A stretch of DNA of 64,000 nucleotides, from positions 1,488,598-1,552,597 of the forward strand of contig CP134874.1 of the NCBI GenBank assembly GCA_037318855.1, in the 5' to 3' direction. Under the pieces are notes generated by a model that saw only the letters and a program-made list of their open reading frames with translations, made no database searches and had not been told where the DNA came from. The stretch is from Candidatus Sedimenticola sp. (ex Thyasira tokunagai). Lineage in GTDB: Bacteria; Pseudomonadota; Gammaproteobacteria; Chromatiales; Chromatiaceae. The position numbers and the translations under genes are program-made. Each line of letters starts with the position of its first letter. Positions within the stretch are counted from its first letter, which is position 1. Shown one piece after another: positions 17,317-25,364 of the stretch.

Positions 17317-18669
17317 ATGGCAATAGGTATTCCAGGTATCGGTTCAGGTCTAGACTTGTCGACTGTGCTGGATCAGATGTTGGCCATTGAACGTCGCCCG
17401 CTCGACCGTAATCTTGCAAAACAGTCGAATATCGACACCCAGATCAGCGCTTACGGCACCATCAAGAGCGCTGTCTCCTCATTTAAGTCGGCGCTGAGCG
17501 CATTGCGCTACCCGACGGCATTCAATCCTGCTACTGCCACTTCGAGCAGTAGCACAGTTGCTACTGCAACGGCGACAGGGGGAGCAGTAGCATCCAGTTA
17601 CGCACTTGTCGTAACTAACCTTGCGACTGCCCAGAAAACGGCATCTACGGTCTATACCGACGGCACCACTGCTATTGGTGGTACCGGTACCATGCGAATC
17701 AGGGTCAACGATACTACAAACTACGATATTGACATTACCGGTTCCAATAACACCCTGGAAGGAATTCGTGATGCCATCAACAATACGGCCGACCTTGATG
17801 TAACCGCATCTGTAATCAATGAGGATGATGGCTCACGGCTTATTCTCACCTCTGACAGCACGGGGACAAGTAATGACTTTGCCGTCACTTTTACCAGCGA
17901 CAGTGTAGGTGGACTTGATGACGATGACGGCCTGTCCAAGCTCTTCTATATGGGGGCGGCGGATACCACTGCTGAGACGGTGACTACGGCAGTGGATGCT
18001 CAAGTCACGATCGATGGATTCGATGTGACCAGCACCTCCAACACTATCAGCACGGCAGTCAGCGGCCTTACTATCGATCTGGTAGCCGCCGGATCTTCTA
18101 CTCTTACGGTTAGTCGGGATGATGCGGCGATCAAGACATCGATAGAAGATTTTGTTGATAAATACAATGCATTGCAGAGCGCTATCACCACTGCTCGTGC
18201 AGGTGACCTCTCCAATGATTCGTCCCTGACGTTTATTCGCAGCGGCATCAATAACGTGCTGAATACCGCAGCTTCCGGCGTTGGCGATTACAGCTCCCTG
18301 GCTGAGATTGGCATCTCCCGCGACCGCTTTGGTGTGATGTCTATTGATAGCACTGTTTTTGACAGTGTATTATCGAGCAATCATGAAGATGTAATGGCGC
18401 TGTTTACCGATAACACGGAGGGCTTCGCCGACCGGCTTTACAGTTATGCAGACGATCTGCTGGATACAGATGGCGCTATTGGAAGTCGTGAAGCTTCGTT
18501 GGCTGATACCAAGAGCTACCTGCAGATAGCCGAGGCCAGCTTGCAAGATCGGCTGGATAGTGTGGAAGCCCGTCTTGTCAAACAGTTTGCGCAGCTTGAT
18601 GCAACGGTTAGTAGCCTCAATAGTATGAGTTCTTACTTGACGCAGCAGTTGGCGGTGCTTAACCAATAG
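17317..18669 (+). CDS. fliD: FliD, filament cap protein
   Basis: 450 residues. N-terminal FliD_N domain (IPGIGSGLDLSTVLDQMLAI), Thr/Ser-rich surface domains, and FliD_C (about 225-430) ending QLDATVSSLNSMSSYLTQQL. It caps the filament and promotes flagellin folding at the tip. 38 bp downstream of flaG. Confidence 0.95.
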   Translation: MAIGIPGIGSGLDLSTVLDQMLAIERRPLDRNLAKQSNIDTQISAYGTIKSAVSSFKSALSALRYPTAFNPATATSSSSTVATATATGGAVASSYALVVTNLATAQKTASTVYTDGTTAIGGTGTMRIRVNDTTNYDIDITGSNNTLEGIRDAINNTADLDVTASVINEDDGSRLILTSDSTGTSNDFAVTFTSDSVGGLDDDDGLSKLFYMGAADTTAETVTTAVDAQVTIDGFDVTSTSNTISTAVSGLTIDLVAAGSSTLTVSRDDAAIKTSIEDFVDKYNALQSAITTARAGDLSNDSSLTFIRSGINNVLNTAASGVGDYSSLAEIGISRDRFGVMSIDSTVFDSVLSSNHEDVMALFTDNTEGFADRLYSYADDLLDTDGAIGSREASLADTKSYLQIAEASLQDRLDSVEARLVKQFAQLDATVSSLNSMSSYLTQQLAVLNQ

Positions 18670-18702
18670 CGCTGTTTTTTTAACTTTTTCGGACACCGAT
18701 CT

Positions 18703-19143
18703 ATGACTGGATATGCCGGTAAGCGCACGCCCGCATCGAAGTACACTCAGGCTTCGAGTAGCGAGGCGAACTACGCCACGCCTCATCGTCTTGTACAGAT
18801 GTTGATGGAAGGTGCGTTGGATAAAATTGCCATCGCCAAGGGAGCTATTGAGCGTAAAGAAATCCAAATTCGCCATGATAATATCACCTGGGCGATTTCA
18901 ATAATCGACGCCCTCCGCTCTAGTCTCGATGCAGAAAAAGGTGGAGAGATAGCTGTAAATCTGGAAGCCCTCTATCTATATATGGGTAAACGCCTGGTTG
19001 AAGGTGGCGCGACCAATGATATCCGTGCCCTTGATGAGGTGGCCTCTCTCCTGAATGAGATCAAACAGGCCTGGGATGTCATGCCTGACTATATCCGCCA
19101 TGCGCCCAATATAGATGAGGCGGTCTCCGGGGGCGAAAAGTAG
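18703..19143 (+). CDS. fliS: FliS, flagellin export chaperone
   Basis: 146 residues of the all-helical FliS fold with TPHRLVQMLMEGALDKIAIA near the N-terminus, and LEALYLYMGKRLVEGGATND. It binds the C-terminus of flagellin in the cytoplasm. The order fliD-fliS-fliT is standard. Confidence 0.95.
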   Translation: MTGYAGKRTPASKYTQASSSEANYATPHRLVQMLMEGALDKIAIAKGAIERKEIQIRHDNITWAISIIDALRSSLDAEKGGEIAVNLEALYLYMGKRLVEGGATNDIRALDEVASLLNEIKQAWDVMPDYIRHAPNIDEAVSGGEK

Positions 19144-19149
19144 CTCTTT

Positions 19150-19461
19150 ATGCCTAATTACACCAATGACCTGAGAGAGGCGTTAAAGCTGACTGGGGCC
19201 ATGTTGCAGGCGGCAGAAAAGGGGGAGTGGGACGCACTTCAGATGATGGATGAGGAACGGCGCAGGTTGGTCGAGGCTTGGGTAGCACATAAAGAAGCAT
19301 CGGGGGATCGCGAATCGGCTACCGCCATGATGAACGAGATGATCTCTCTCAATCAGCAGATGCAGCAGCTGGCTATAGCTGCAAAACAACAGTTGATGGA
19401 TGACTTTAAAGGGATCCGCAAGAAGAGGGCGGCAACCGATGCCTATAGTAAGTGCCCCTAA
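19150..19461 (+). CDS. fliT: FliT-like export chaperone
   Basis: 103 residues, helical, starting 6 bp after fliS. Size, position and the helical EWDALQMMDEERRRLVEAWV region match FliT, the chaperone of FliD. The sequence is weakly conserved in this family, so part of the call rests on context. Its stop codon TAA is part of the CTAA that flanks the following inverted-repeat element. Confidence 0.8.
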   Translation: MPNYTNDLREALKLTGAMLQAAEKGEWDALQMMDEERRRLVEAWVAHKEASGDRESATAMMNEMISLNQQMQQLAIAAKQQLMDDFKGIRKKRAATDAYSKCP

Positions 19462-19624
19462 GGAGCCTCTGAATGAATCTGGTCACAGCAGATTGGTGAT
19501 CGGATTTTGCCAATTTGAGGCGTGAATCGCACGTAATAGCAGGCTATTGCGAAGATTTACAACGAAAAAGTGGCAAATTCCGGCACCAAGATGCGTGATC
19601 ACGATTCGTTCAGAGGCTCCCTAG
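19458..19624. mobile_element. Short inverted-repeat element (MITE-like, copy B)
   Basis: 19462-19620 is bounded by GGAGCCTCTGAATGAATC and its inverse, matching at 17 of 18 positions. CTAA precedes and CTAG follows, a near-perfect YTAR target pair. The interior in reverse orientation contains CAATAGCCTGCTATTA followed by GCGATT, closely matching copy A at 2363. There is no coding frame. It separates the convergent fliT and maf genes and no other terminator is visible there. Confidence 0.65.
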
Positions 19625-19652
19625 TCACCTCTCTATTCTTGATGATATGTGG

Positions 19653-22112
19653 TTACACCCGAATCAACTCTTTCGCAGGGATAAAGTCAGGGTGATCCGC
19701 GAGGATAACGCGGCCAATCTCCCCTGCCTTTTTACTCTCTCCGATCTCCTTGTATAGCAGCCCAAATTTGCAGCGAGTGGCCAGATCATCCGGATATGAG
19801 GCGCAGTACTCCTCATACACTGCAATTGCATCCCCAGTATGTCCCATGGCAGCCAGTAACTCTGCGTAGGAGGGTGTGTGTTCCGCAGAGAGCCCGGCGA
19901 GTGACTCAAATGCAAACAGGGCATTCTCCATATCACCGGCCTCGATACAGATACCGGCAATCCTTTTCAGTGTCAGCTCCAGTGCCGGGGATTCGGGACA
20001 CTCAAGGATCTGCTGGTAATAGACGATGGCCTGGCCAGGATGACCCTCAAGTTCTGCCAGCATTCCGGAGGTGAAGAGAGAGTAGGGTCTTGCCTCTTCC
20101 TCAGGGTAGTGGGAGAGGATGCTGAGAAGGTAGTTGAAGCCATCAATATCCTTTGATTTGAACAGCAAGATTACCCGTGGAATTACATTATCAAGATTTG
20201 CCATGGCGCCGACGGTGGAGAGGTGCTTCGTCCTCTTCTCTCTCACCTCTGCATTAAACTGCTCCTTGAATGCCTGGAGTTGGTACTGGATGTCTGGGGG
20301 TAAAGTTGTCTGTGCCGAGAGGTGGTTTTTCATCCATAGGGCAGCACGTCCCGGCTGGCTATCCGCAGCCCATTGCTTGAATAGCAGGTCGAAACGGGGC
20401 GATTCCTTTAACTCTTCCTTGCGAACCTCCACTCGTTCCAGCGTGTTTTTCAGTAGAGTATCAAATAGCTGTGATACTTCGAGAAAGTGGCTGAGATAAG
20501 CCTCCTGGCCCAGCATACCCTGTTCGTATCCATCCTCACTGCTCTCAATGATACTCAGGACCTCGACAAATCGGCTCAAATGCATGGCGATGGTGGCTTT
20601 TGCCACGTCATTTTGGGTGATTTTTGCGATCATTTTTTGGGCGACCTTGAATGCTTTCTCAGCTGCTTTGGACTTTTTCTTCGCTTGATTCAGTTCGCTG
20701 ATCGATTTACGGGCTCTACGTTGCAGTACTTGAATTTGGTGGCTGGCACGCTTTATTTCCTGGGTCAGGTGATCCAGATAGATATTTGGGTCGGCTTTCG
20801 GGTAGGCGGCGGCAATCAACTGAAGCGGGCTGCAGGTCAGTTTTTCCAACGTGAATTCAGCCACTGGGTGATATTCTACATGTGCCAGTTTTACTGCCTT
20901 TGGCGAGGGATTGATCAGGCGGATACCTAGCGCATTGAGTTGCTGTGCTTGTCGATCAAGAGCCTTTGTGGCTATGGTGAAGTCCTGTGTGGTATAGCCT
21001 ATGCTGCCATCATTGGTGGTGACCCTGTCGAGATTGAGGTGAATTGGTGGTGGGTTTCTCCGCTCATTGCTGCCGGCGGCATGGCTGAAACCTTCCGGGC
21101 TGTGGCAAAGGTCGACACCTAATAGAATTATTTGTGAAGCGCCAAGTTTTGCGGCGAGAGAGATCGCCACGTTGGTTACCGAATTACCCTCAACCTCTAT
21201 GTTGCTGCAGTCATTGATTGTGCTGGACCAGGGGAGACGTTCGGTGATGATGGCGCTCATTCCATCCCACTGACCAATCAGTCTGGGTGGACTACTTGCA
21301 GTGTAGGTGAAGAGTGTGTCGGGAAAATAAAATATACCTTTGGCAGTATCAAAACCTATCTCCTGGGCATCAGCATGAATAAAGATATCGGGTTGAATAT
21401 TAAGTTCATGTAGTCGCAGGCTGATCCTTGATACCGCAATGACCACCAGGCTGTCACGGTGTTGCTCGAGCCAGGGGAAGTTCTCCTCCAGGGATGGACC
21501 ACCGGCAAGAATGATAACGCTCTTCCCTGAAAAGAGGCCCTTTAAAAAATCACTGGAGACCAGATGGTTGGGGCATGTCTCAATGGTATTGGCGATATGT
21601 TGAGCCAGGTTGAGCTTGCCACAAACATCCCAGTGAAGTGTTGCCATAGTGTCGGAGAGCCAGGCATTCAGAGCGGCATATTGCTCGATGTGGTCATTAA
21701 TCGCAGCGATCGATCCAACTATCTCCACCTGATCTTTGTAGATATAGTGGTCGGCACCAAGGCTGCCTACTTCATCCAGGGTCTGTTGCAGCTCTGTGGG
21801 TGGGGTAATTCTGAAGTGCTTGTTCAGTCCTTTCGCATACGCTTCAATAAGCGCGTAAATTGATTCCGGCTCGACAAAGATATAGTTGCTGCCTGTGGGG
21901 ATGCCGTTGCGCTCGATATAGGCTGGCAGTAATAGTGAGTCTGACCCCACCAGCAGGTAGAGGGTGTCCTGCTTGAATAGGTCGATGCCAAAGCGCTCCC
22001 TGAAGACATAATCAGCACCTAGGTGGTCAAAATCGTTACGGTTGACCTGATAGATGAAACGGTCGCCAAAGCTGTTACTGGTGAAAGGATGATCGCTCTT
22101 TTCCATCATCAT
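19653..22112 (-). CDS. Maf-type motility accessory factor (flagellin nonulosonate transferase)
   Basis: 819 residues. The MAF/DUF115 (MptE-like) domain occupies about 170-420, with SVIILAGGPSLEENFPWLEQ, VIAVSRISLRLHELNIQPDI, and ILLGVDLCHSPEGFSHAAG. A long coiled region (about 455-500) follows, and the C-terminus (about 640-819) is TPR-like with FESLAGLSAEHTPSYAELLA and AIAVYEEYCASYPDDLATRC. Maf proteins transfer pseudaminic, legionaminic or related sugars onto flagellin. Its ATG overlaps the neuA stop, so it is co-translated with the sugar-activating enzymes. Confidence 0.85.
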   Translation of the reverse strand: MMMEKSDHPFTSNSFGDRFIYQVNRNDFDHLGADYVFRERFGIDLFKQDTLYLLVGSDSLLLPAYIERNGIPTGSNYIFVEPESIYALIEAYAKGLNKHFRITPPTELQQTLDEVGSLGADHYIYKDQVEIVGSIAAINDHIEQYAALNAWLSDTMATLHWDVCGKLNLAQHIANTIETCPNHLVSSDFLKGLFSGKSVIILAGGPSLEENFPWLEQHRDSLVVIAVSRISLRLHELNIQPDIFIHADAQEIGFDTAKGIFYFPDTLFTYTASSPPRLIGQWDGMSAIITERLPWSSTINDCSNIEVEGNSVTNVAISLAAKLGASQIILLGVDLCHSPEGFSHAAGSNERRNPPPIHLNLDRVTTNDGSIGYTTQDFTIATKALDRQAQQLNALGIRLINPSPKAVKLAHVEYHPVAEFTLEKLTCSPLQLIAAAYPKADPNIYLDHLTQEIKRASHQIQVLQRRARKSISELNQAKKKSKAAEKAFKVAQKMIAKITQNDVAKATIAMHLSRFVEVLSIIESSEDGYEQGMLGQEAYLSHFLEVSQLFDTLLKNTLERVEVRKEELKESPRFDLLFKQWAADSQPGRAALWMKNHLSAQTTLPPDIQYQLQAFKEQFNAEVREKRTKHLSTVGAMANLDNVIPRVILLFKSKDIDGFNYLLSILSHYPEEEARPYSLFTSGMLAELEGHPGQAIVYYQQILECPESPALELTLKRIAGICIEAGDMENALFAFESLAGLSAEHTPSYAELLAAMGHTGDAIAVYEEYCASYPDDLATRCKFGLLYKEIGESKKAGEIGRVILADHPDFIPAKELIRV

Positions 22113-22810
22113 GAGTGCCTGTCATTCCTGGAGAGATAGAATGCCGCCAGCTCGAGGTCATCGGCGCCATCCACATCGATGCTGTGTTGCTTGGGTATGA
22201 AGTAGGGCGTTACCGGGTGGCTGTAGAAGCTATTGGTGGCAATGAATCGTTCCGTGGCGGTGATATAGATGGCGCCATCGCTCTGTACCAGTTCCGGCAG
22301 TAACTGCCTGGGAGAACCGAGTGTCTGTTCATCAATCCAGGGTTGCAGATGATCCTGACCAAGCTCAAATGACTTCATCGGGTGCTTGTCAGGGCGGACC
22401 ACGCTGACCACACTTCCCTTGCCCTGTTGCTCTTGAAAGAGGGCGATGGCAAAGCTGATGTCATCTGCGGTGCGCAGGGGTGAGGTGGGCTGCAGCAGAA
22501 TAAAGGCATCAAAAGTTTGGCCTGTGGACTTCAGGGCCTGCAGTGTGTGGAGGACGACAGCATCGCTTGTGGCCGTGGCGCTTGCCAACTCGGCCGGCCT
22601 CTCGATAATCTCGACACCGTACTCATTACCGATCCCCATCACTCTCTCACAATCGGTGGTGATCACCAGGTGGTCTATCTGCATACAGTTCAGAGCGGCT
22701 TCAAGGGTGTATGTGATCAGTGGCTTGCCGGCCAGGAGCGCGGTATTCTTATGGGGAATGCCCCTTGAGCCTGCCCGGGCCGGGATGATACCTAGAATCG
22801 AGCTAGTCAT
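22109..22810 (-). CDS. neuA: CMP-nonulosonate cytidylyltransferase (NeuA/LegF-like)
   Basis: 233 residues. Nucleotidyltransferase motif GIIPARAGSRGIPHKN at residues 7-22, FILLQPTSPLRTADDISFAI, and SIDVDGADDLELA near the C-terminus. It activates a nine-carbon sialic-type acid with CTP. The length fits the short LegF/NeuA form without an esterase domain. It overlaps neuC by 8 bases. Confidence 0.88.
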   Translation of the reverse strand: MTSSILGIIPARAGSRGIPHKNTALLAGKPLITYTLEAALNCMQIDHLVITTDCERVMGIGNEYGVEIIERPAELASATATSDAVVLHTLQALKSTGQTFDAFILLQPTSPLRTADDISFAIALFQEQQGKGSVVSVVRPDKHPMKSFELGQDHLQPWIDEQTLGSPRQLLPELVQSDGAIYITATERFIATNSFYSHPVTPYFIPKQHSIDVDGADDLELAAFYLSRNDRHS

Positions 22811-23951
22811 TGAAACGCTTCTGCAGAGGTGTTTGCCATAGTGACTCTTCCTGGATCACCTGCAGGAACAGTTTCGTGCTGTTGCCGGCACCAAACTCCT
22901 CACTCGGCTGTAACTCTTTCATTTTCCCTGCCTCTATCAGCCCCGCCATTATGCTCTCCTGCTCATATCCGGTGTTGATGACCGATGGGCTTAGTGTGCG
23001 GTTCATCTGTCGGCTGCCGACATTGACAGTGGGTTTGCCGCAGAAAGGCATCTCTCTAATACCGGCACTGGAGTTACCCACCATCAAGCCGGCACTCTTC
23101 ATCAGGGAGAGGAAAAACTCAAAGCGAATGGAGGGAAAAACCCTGAAATGGCTGTCGCCCTTGAGTCGCCTGTACTCATGAAATATGTGCTCTGATCCGG
23201 GATCATTGTTGGGGAGGATCACGACATAGTTGTGCTTGCTGGCGATGAGAGCATCGACAAACCACTTGGCATATTTCCGGTACTCTTCCAGTTCCGTTGT
23301 GACCGGGTGAAAAAGGGCGATGGCATAGTCATTAAAGGTGATGTCGTAGCGCGCTTTTGCCGCCTCCAGAGGGGGTAGGTTTGGCGATCTCAGTGAGTCC
23401 AGATCCGGGGAGCCGATGGTGTAGATGGAATCAGTCGTCTCGCCCATCCGTACCAAACGTTCCCTGCAGGTCTCATTAGCGACAAAATGGAGATGCGATA
23501 GTTTAGATACGGCATGGCGGATCAGCTCGTCGACCGTACCTGAAACCTCGCCCCCCTCAATGTGTCCGACGCGTATATTCTGCATGCTACCGACGATGGC
23601 GGCGGCCAGGGCCTCGGCACGGTCTCCGTGAACCACAACCATATCCGGCCGGTTCTCAGTAACGTAACGGGAGAGTCCCTGGATGGTATTGGCGATAATC
23701 ATGTCCTGGGTGTCTCCCGGCACCTGGTTCATAAACATGTGCGTAGTCGACATCACTGCCTGTGATCGGGGCCTGTTTTTCATCCGCGCATTGATTACCT
23801 CCCGGTAGGTACCGCCGTAGCGCTCCATCATGTGCATGCCGGTGACAAACAGCATGCAGTCAATGTTATCAAGGTGATCGACTGCATCTATCAGTGGCTT
23901 CAGCTTACCGAAGTCGGCGCGAGTACCGGTTATGAACAGAATTTTTCTCAC
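22803..23951 (-). CDS. neuC: Hydrolysing UDP-GlcNAc-type 2-epimerase (NeuC/LegG-like)
   Basis: 382 residues of the Epimerase_2 fold. KILFITGTRADFGKLKPLID at the N-terminus, the conserved VVVHGDRAEALAAAIVGSMQ, then HIEGGEVSGTVDELIRHAVS. It hydrolyses a UDP-hexosamine and inverts C2 to give ManNAc (NeuC) or its 6-deoxy-diamino analogue (LegG). The sequence alone does not decide between the two. 4-base overlap with neuB. Confidence 0.85.
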   Translation of the reverse strand: MRKILFITGTRADFGKLKPLIDAVDHLDNIDCMLFVTGMHMMERYGGTYREVINARMKNRPRSQAVMSTTHMFMNQVPGDTQDMIIANTIQGLSRYVTENRPDMVVVHGDRAEALAAAIVGSMQNIRVGHIEGGEVSGTVDELIRHAVSKLSHLHFVANETCRERLVRMGETTDSIYTIGSPDLDSLRSPNLPPLEAAKARYDITFNDYAIALFHPVTTELEEYRKYAKWFVDALIASKHNYVVILPNNDPGSEHIFHEYRRLKGDSHFRVFPSIRFEFFLSLMKSAGLMVGNSSAGIREMPFCGKPTVNVGSRQMNRTLSPSVINTGYEQESIMAGLIEAGKMKELQPSEEFGAGNSTKLFLQVIQEESLWQTPLQKRFND

Positions 23952-25009
23952 AGTGTCTCCTCCCCAACATCATCCCAGCGGAGATGGGTGTCGCACTCCA
24001 GGTCATTGCTGCACTGCTTACCCAGCAATGTTTCAAAGTCATTGGCGGCAATCTCGCCGCTCCCCGGGCGTTTGACCCAGATGTTTTCACGGCTGAAACG
24101 TTCCCCCCGTTTAATCGGCTTCAGAGTCACCACCGTGGCAAAGGCAAAGTCGATGGTTGGCTGCTCTTCAGCAATCGGCCCTTTCTCTCCTCCACGCTCC
24201 TGCCAAAGGATTTGGCTACCGTGAATAAGTTCTTTCAGTTCGGTGCTATCCATGGAGCATGTAATATCGGGGCCGGGACGCTGCTTATTGTCGGTGAAGT
24301 GGCGCTCAAGGATGCTGGCGCCGAGAGCTACCGCGCCCAGGCAAGCGTAGTTATCCACTGTGTGATCAGAGAGGCCGACCACCGCTTGTGGGAACTGCTC
24401 CTGCAGTTCCGTCATGGCACCTAATCTGACCAGTTCAGGTGGCGTCGGGTAGACGTTGGTACAGTGCAGCAGGGCATAGGGAACACGGTGAGTATCAAAT
24501 ATCTGAACTGCGCGCCCGATTGATTCGAGGCCATTCATGCCGGTACTGAGAATGACCGGCTTGCCGTAGCCTGCAATGTGCTCTATCAGAGGCGTGTTGC
24601 TGCATTCGCCTGAACCGATCTTATAGGCGGGAACATTCATCGACTCCAGTCGTTCGGCAGCGGCCCGGGAGAAGGGTGTGCTGATGAAGATCGCTCCCCT
24701 GCTGACGATGTGATCCATCAGTGCCCGCTCATCCTCTTCGCTGAGAGCGCACTCCACCATGATCTCGTAGATCGAGCGATCGGCATTGCCCGGAATGACC
24801 GATTTGGCTTGCTGGCTCATCTCGTCATCGACGACATGGGTCTGGTGCTTGACCACTTCGGCACCGGCATCGATAGCGGCATCTGCCATGGCGATAGCTG
24901 TTTCTATAGAGCCGTCATGGTTGATACCAATCTCCGCTATTATCAAGGGAGGGTGGTGATAGCCGATCACTCTATCGCTGATTTGAAATTCAGGCGCTGG
25001 GGAGCTCAT
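23948..25009 (-). CDS. neuB: Nonulosonic acid synthase (NeuB/LegI-like)
   Basis: 353 residues. NeuB domain (about 20-270) with IIAEIGINHDGSIETAIAMA, FISTPFSRAAAERLESMNVP, and HFTDNKQRPGPDITCSMD; C-terminal SAF (antifreeze-like) domain (about 285-345) with IKRGERFSRENIWVKRPGSG. It condenses phosphoenolpyruvate with a mannosamine-type sugar. It is the first gene of the neuB-neuC-neuA-maf operon. An inverted-repeat element begins 11 bp upstream of the ATG, and no clear Shine-Dalgarno is left. Confidence 0.88.
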   Translation of the reverse strand: MSSPAPEFQISDRVIGYHHPPLIIAEIGINHDGSIETAIAMADAAIDAGAEVVKHQTHVVDDEMSQQAKSVIPGNADRSIYEIMVECALSEEDERALMDHIVSRGAIFISTPFSRAAAERLESMNVPAYKIGSGECSNTPLIEHIAGYGKPVILSTGMNGLESIGRAVQIFDTHRVPYALLHCTNVYPTPPELVRLGAMTELQEQFPQAVVGLSDHTVDNYACLGAVALGASILERHFTDNKQRPGPDITCSMDSTELKELIHGSQILWQERGGEKGPIAEEQPTIDFAFATVVTLKPIKRGERFSRENIWVKRPGSGEIAANDFETLLGKQCSNDLECDTHLRWDDVGEETL

Positions 25010-25016
25010 TTTTTCG

Positions 25017-25182
25017 TTAAGGAGACACTGAATAAGTCAGGCTGGATTTAGGTTGAGATAAAATTGCTCCAATTTGTTTCAAAGTGAGCCGTAATAGCCA
25101 TTTTATCACTGCGATCACCGGAGCGAATTGGGGTGATTTTAGCCAACGTAAAGCAATCATGGCTTGTACAGAGTCTCCTTCA
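25017..25182. mobile_element. Short inverted-repeat element (MITE-like, copy C)
   Basis: 25021-25178 begins GGAGACACTGAATAAGTC and ends CAGAGTCTCC, an imperfect version of the terminal repeats of copies A and B. TTAA lies on the left and TTCA on the right. The interior GTAATAGCCATTTTATCA then GCGATC parallels the core shared by A and B. It fills almost half of the neuB/hldE-like intergenic gap and is more diverged than the other copies. Confidence 0.5.
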
Positions 25183-25304
25183 TGTTCCATCTAAATGGGA
25201 TTCGATATCCATAGCATTGACTATTGTCTAAGTTCCGCAGTCAGTCAAGGAGTTACATGCTATTTTTCATGGGTATTGGAAGGCCTTTTTTCGACGCCGC
25301 GAAG

Positions 25305-25335
25305 GGTCATATTGTGTTAGCCTATAGGTCATATT
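25305..25335. repeat. Direct repeat GGTCATATT, 22 bp apart
   Basis: GGTCATATT occurs at 25305-25313 and 25327-25335, two helical turns apart on one face of the DNA. It ends 30 bases before the ATG of the 25365 gene. The layout suits a regulator binding site overlapping the operon promoter; this is inference only. Confidence 0.3.
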
Positions 25336-25364
25336 AGATTTATTTGCTGTTACCCAATTAGGAT

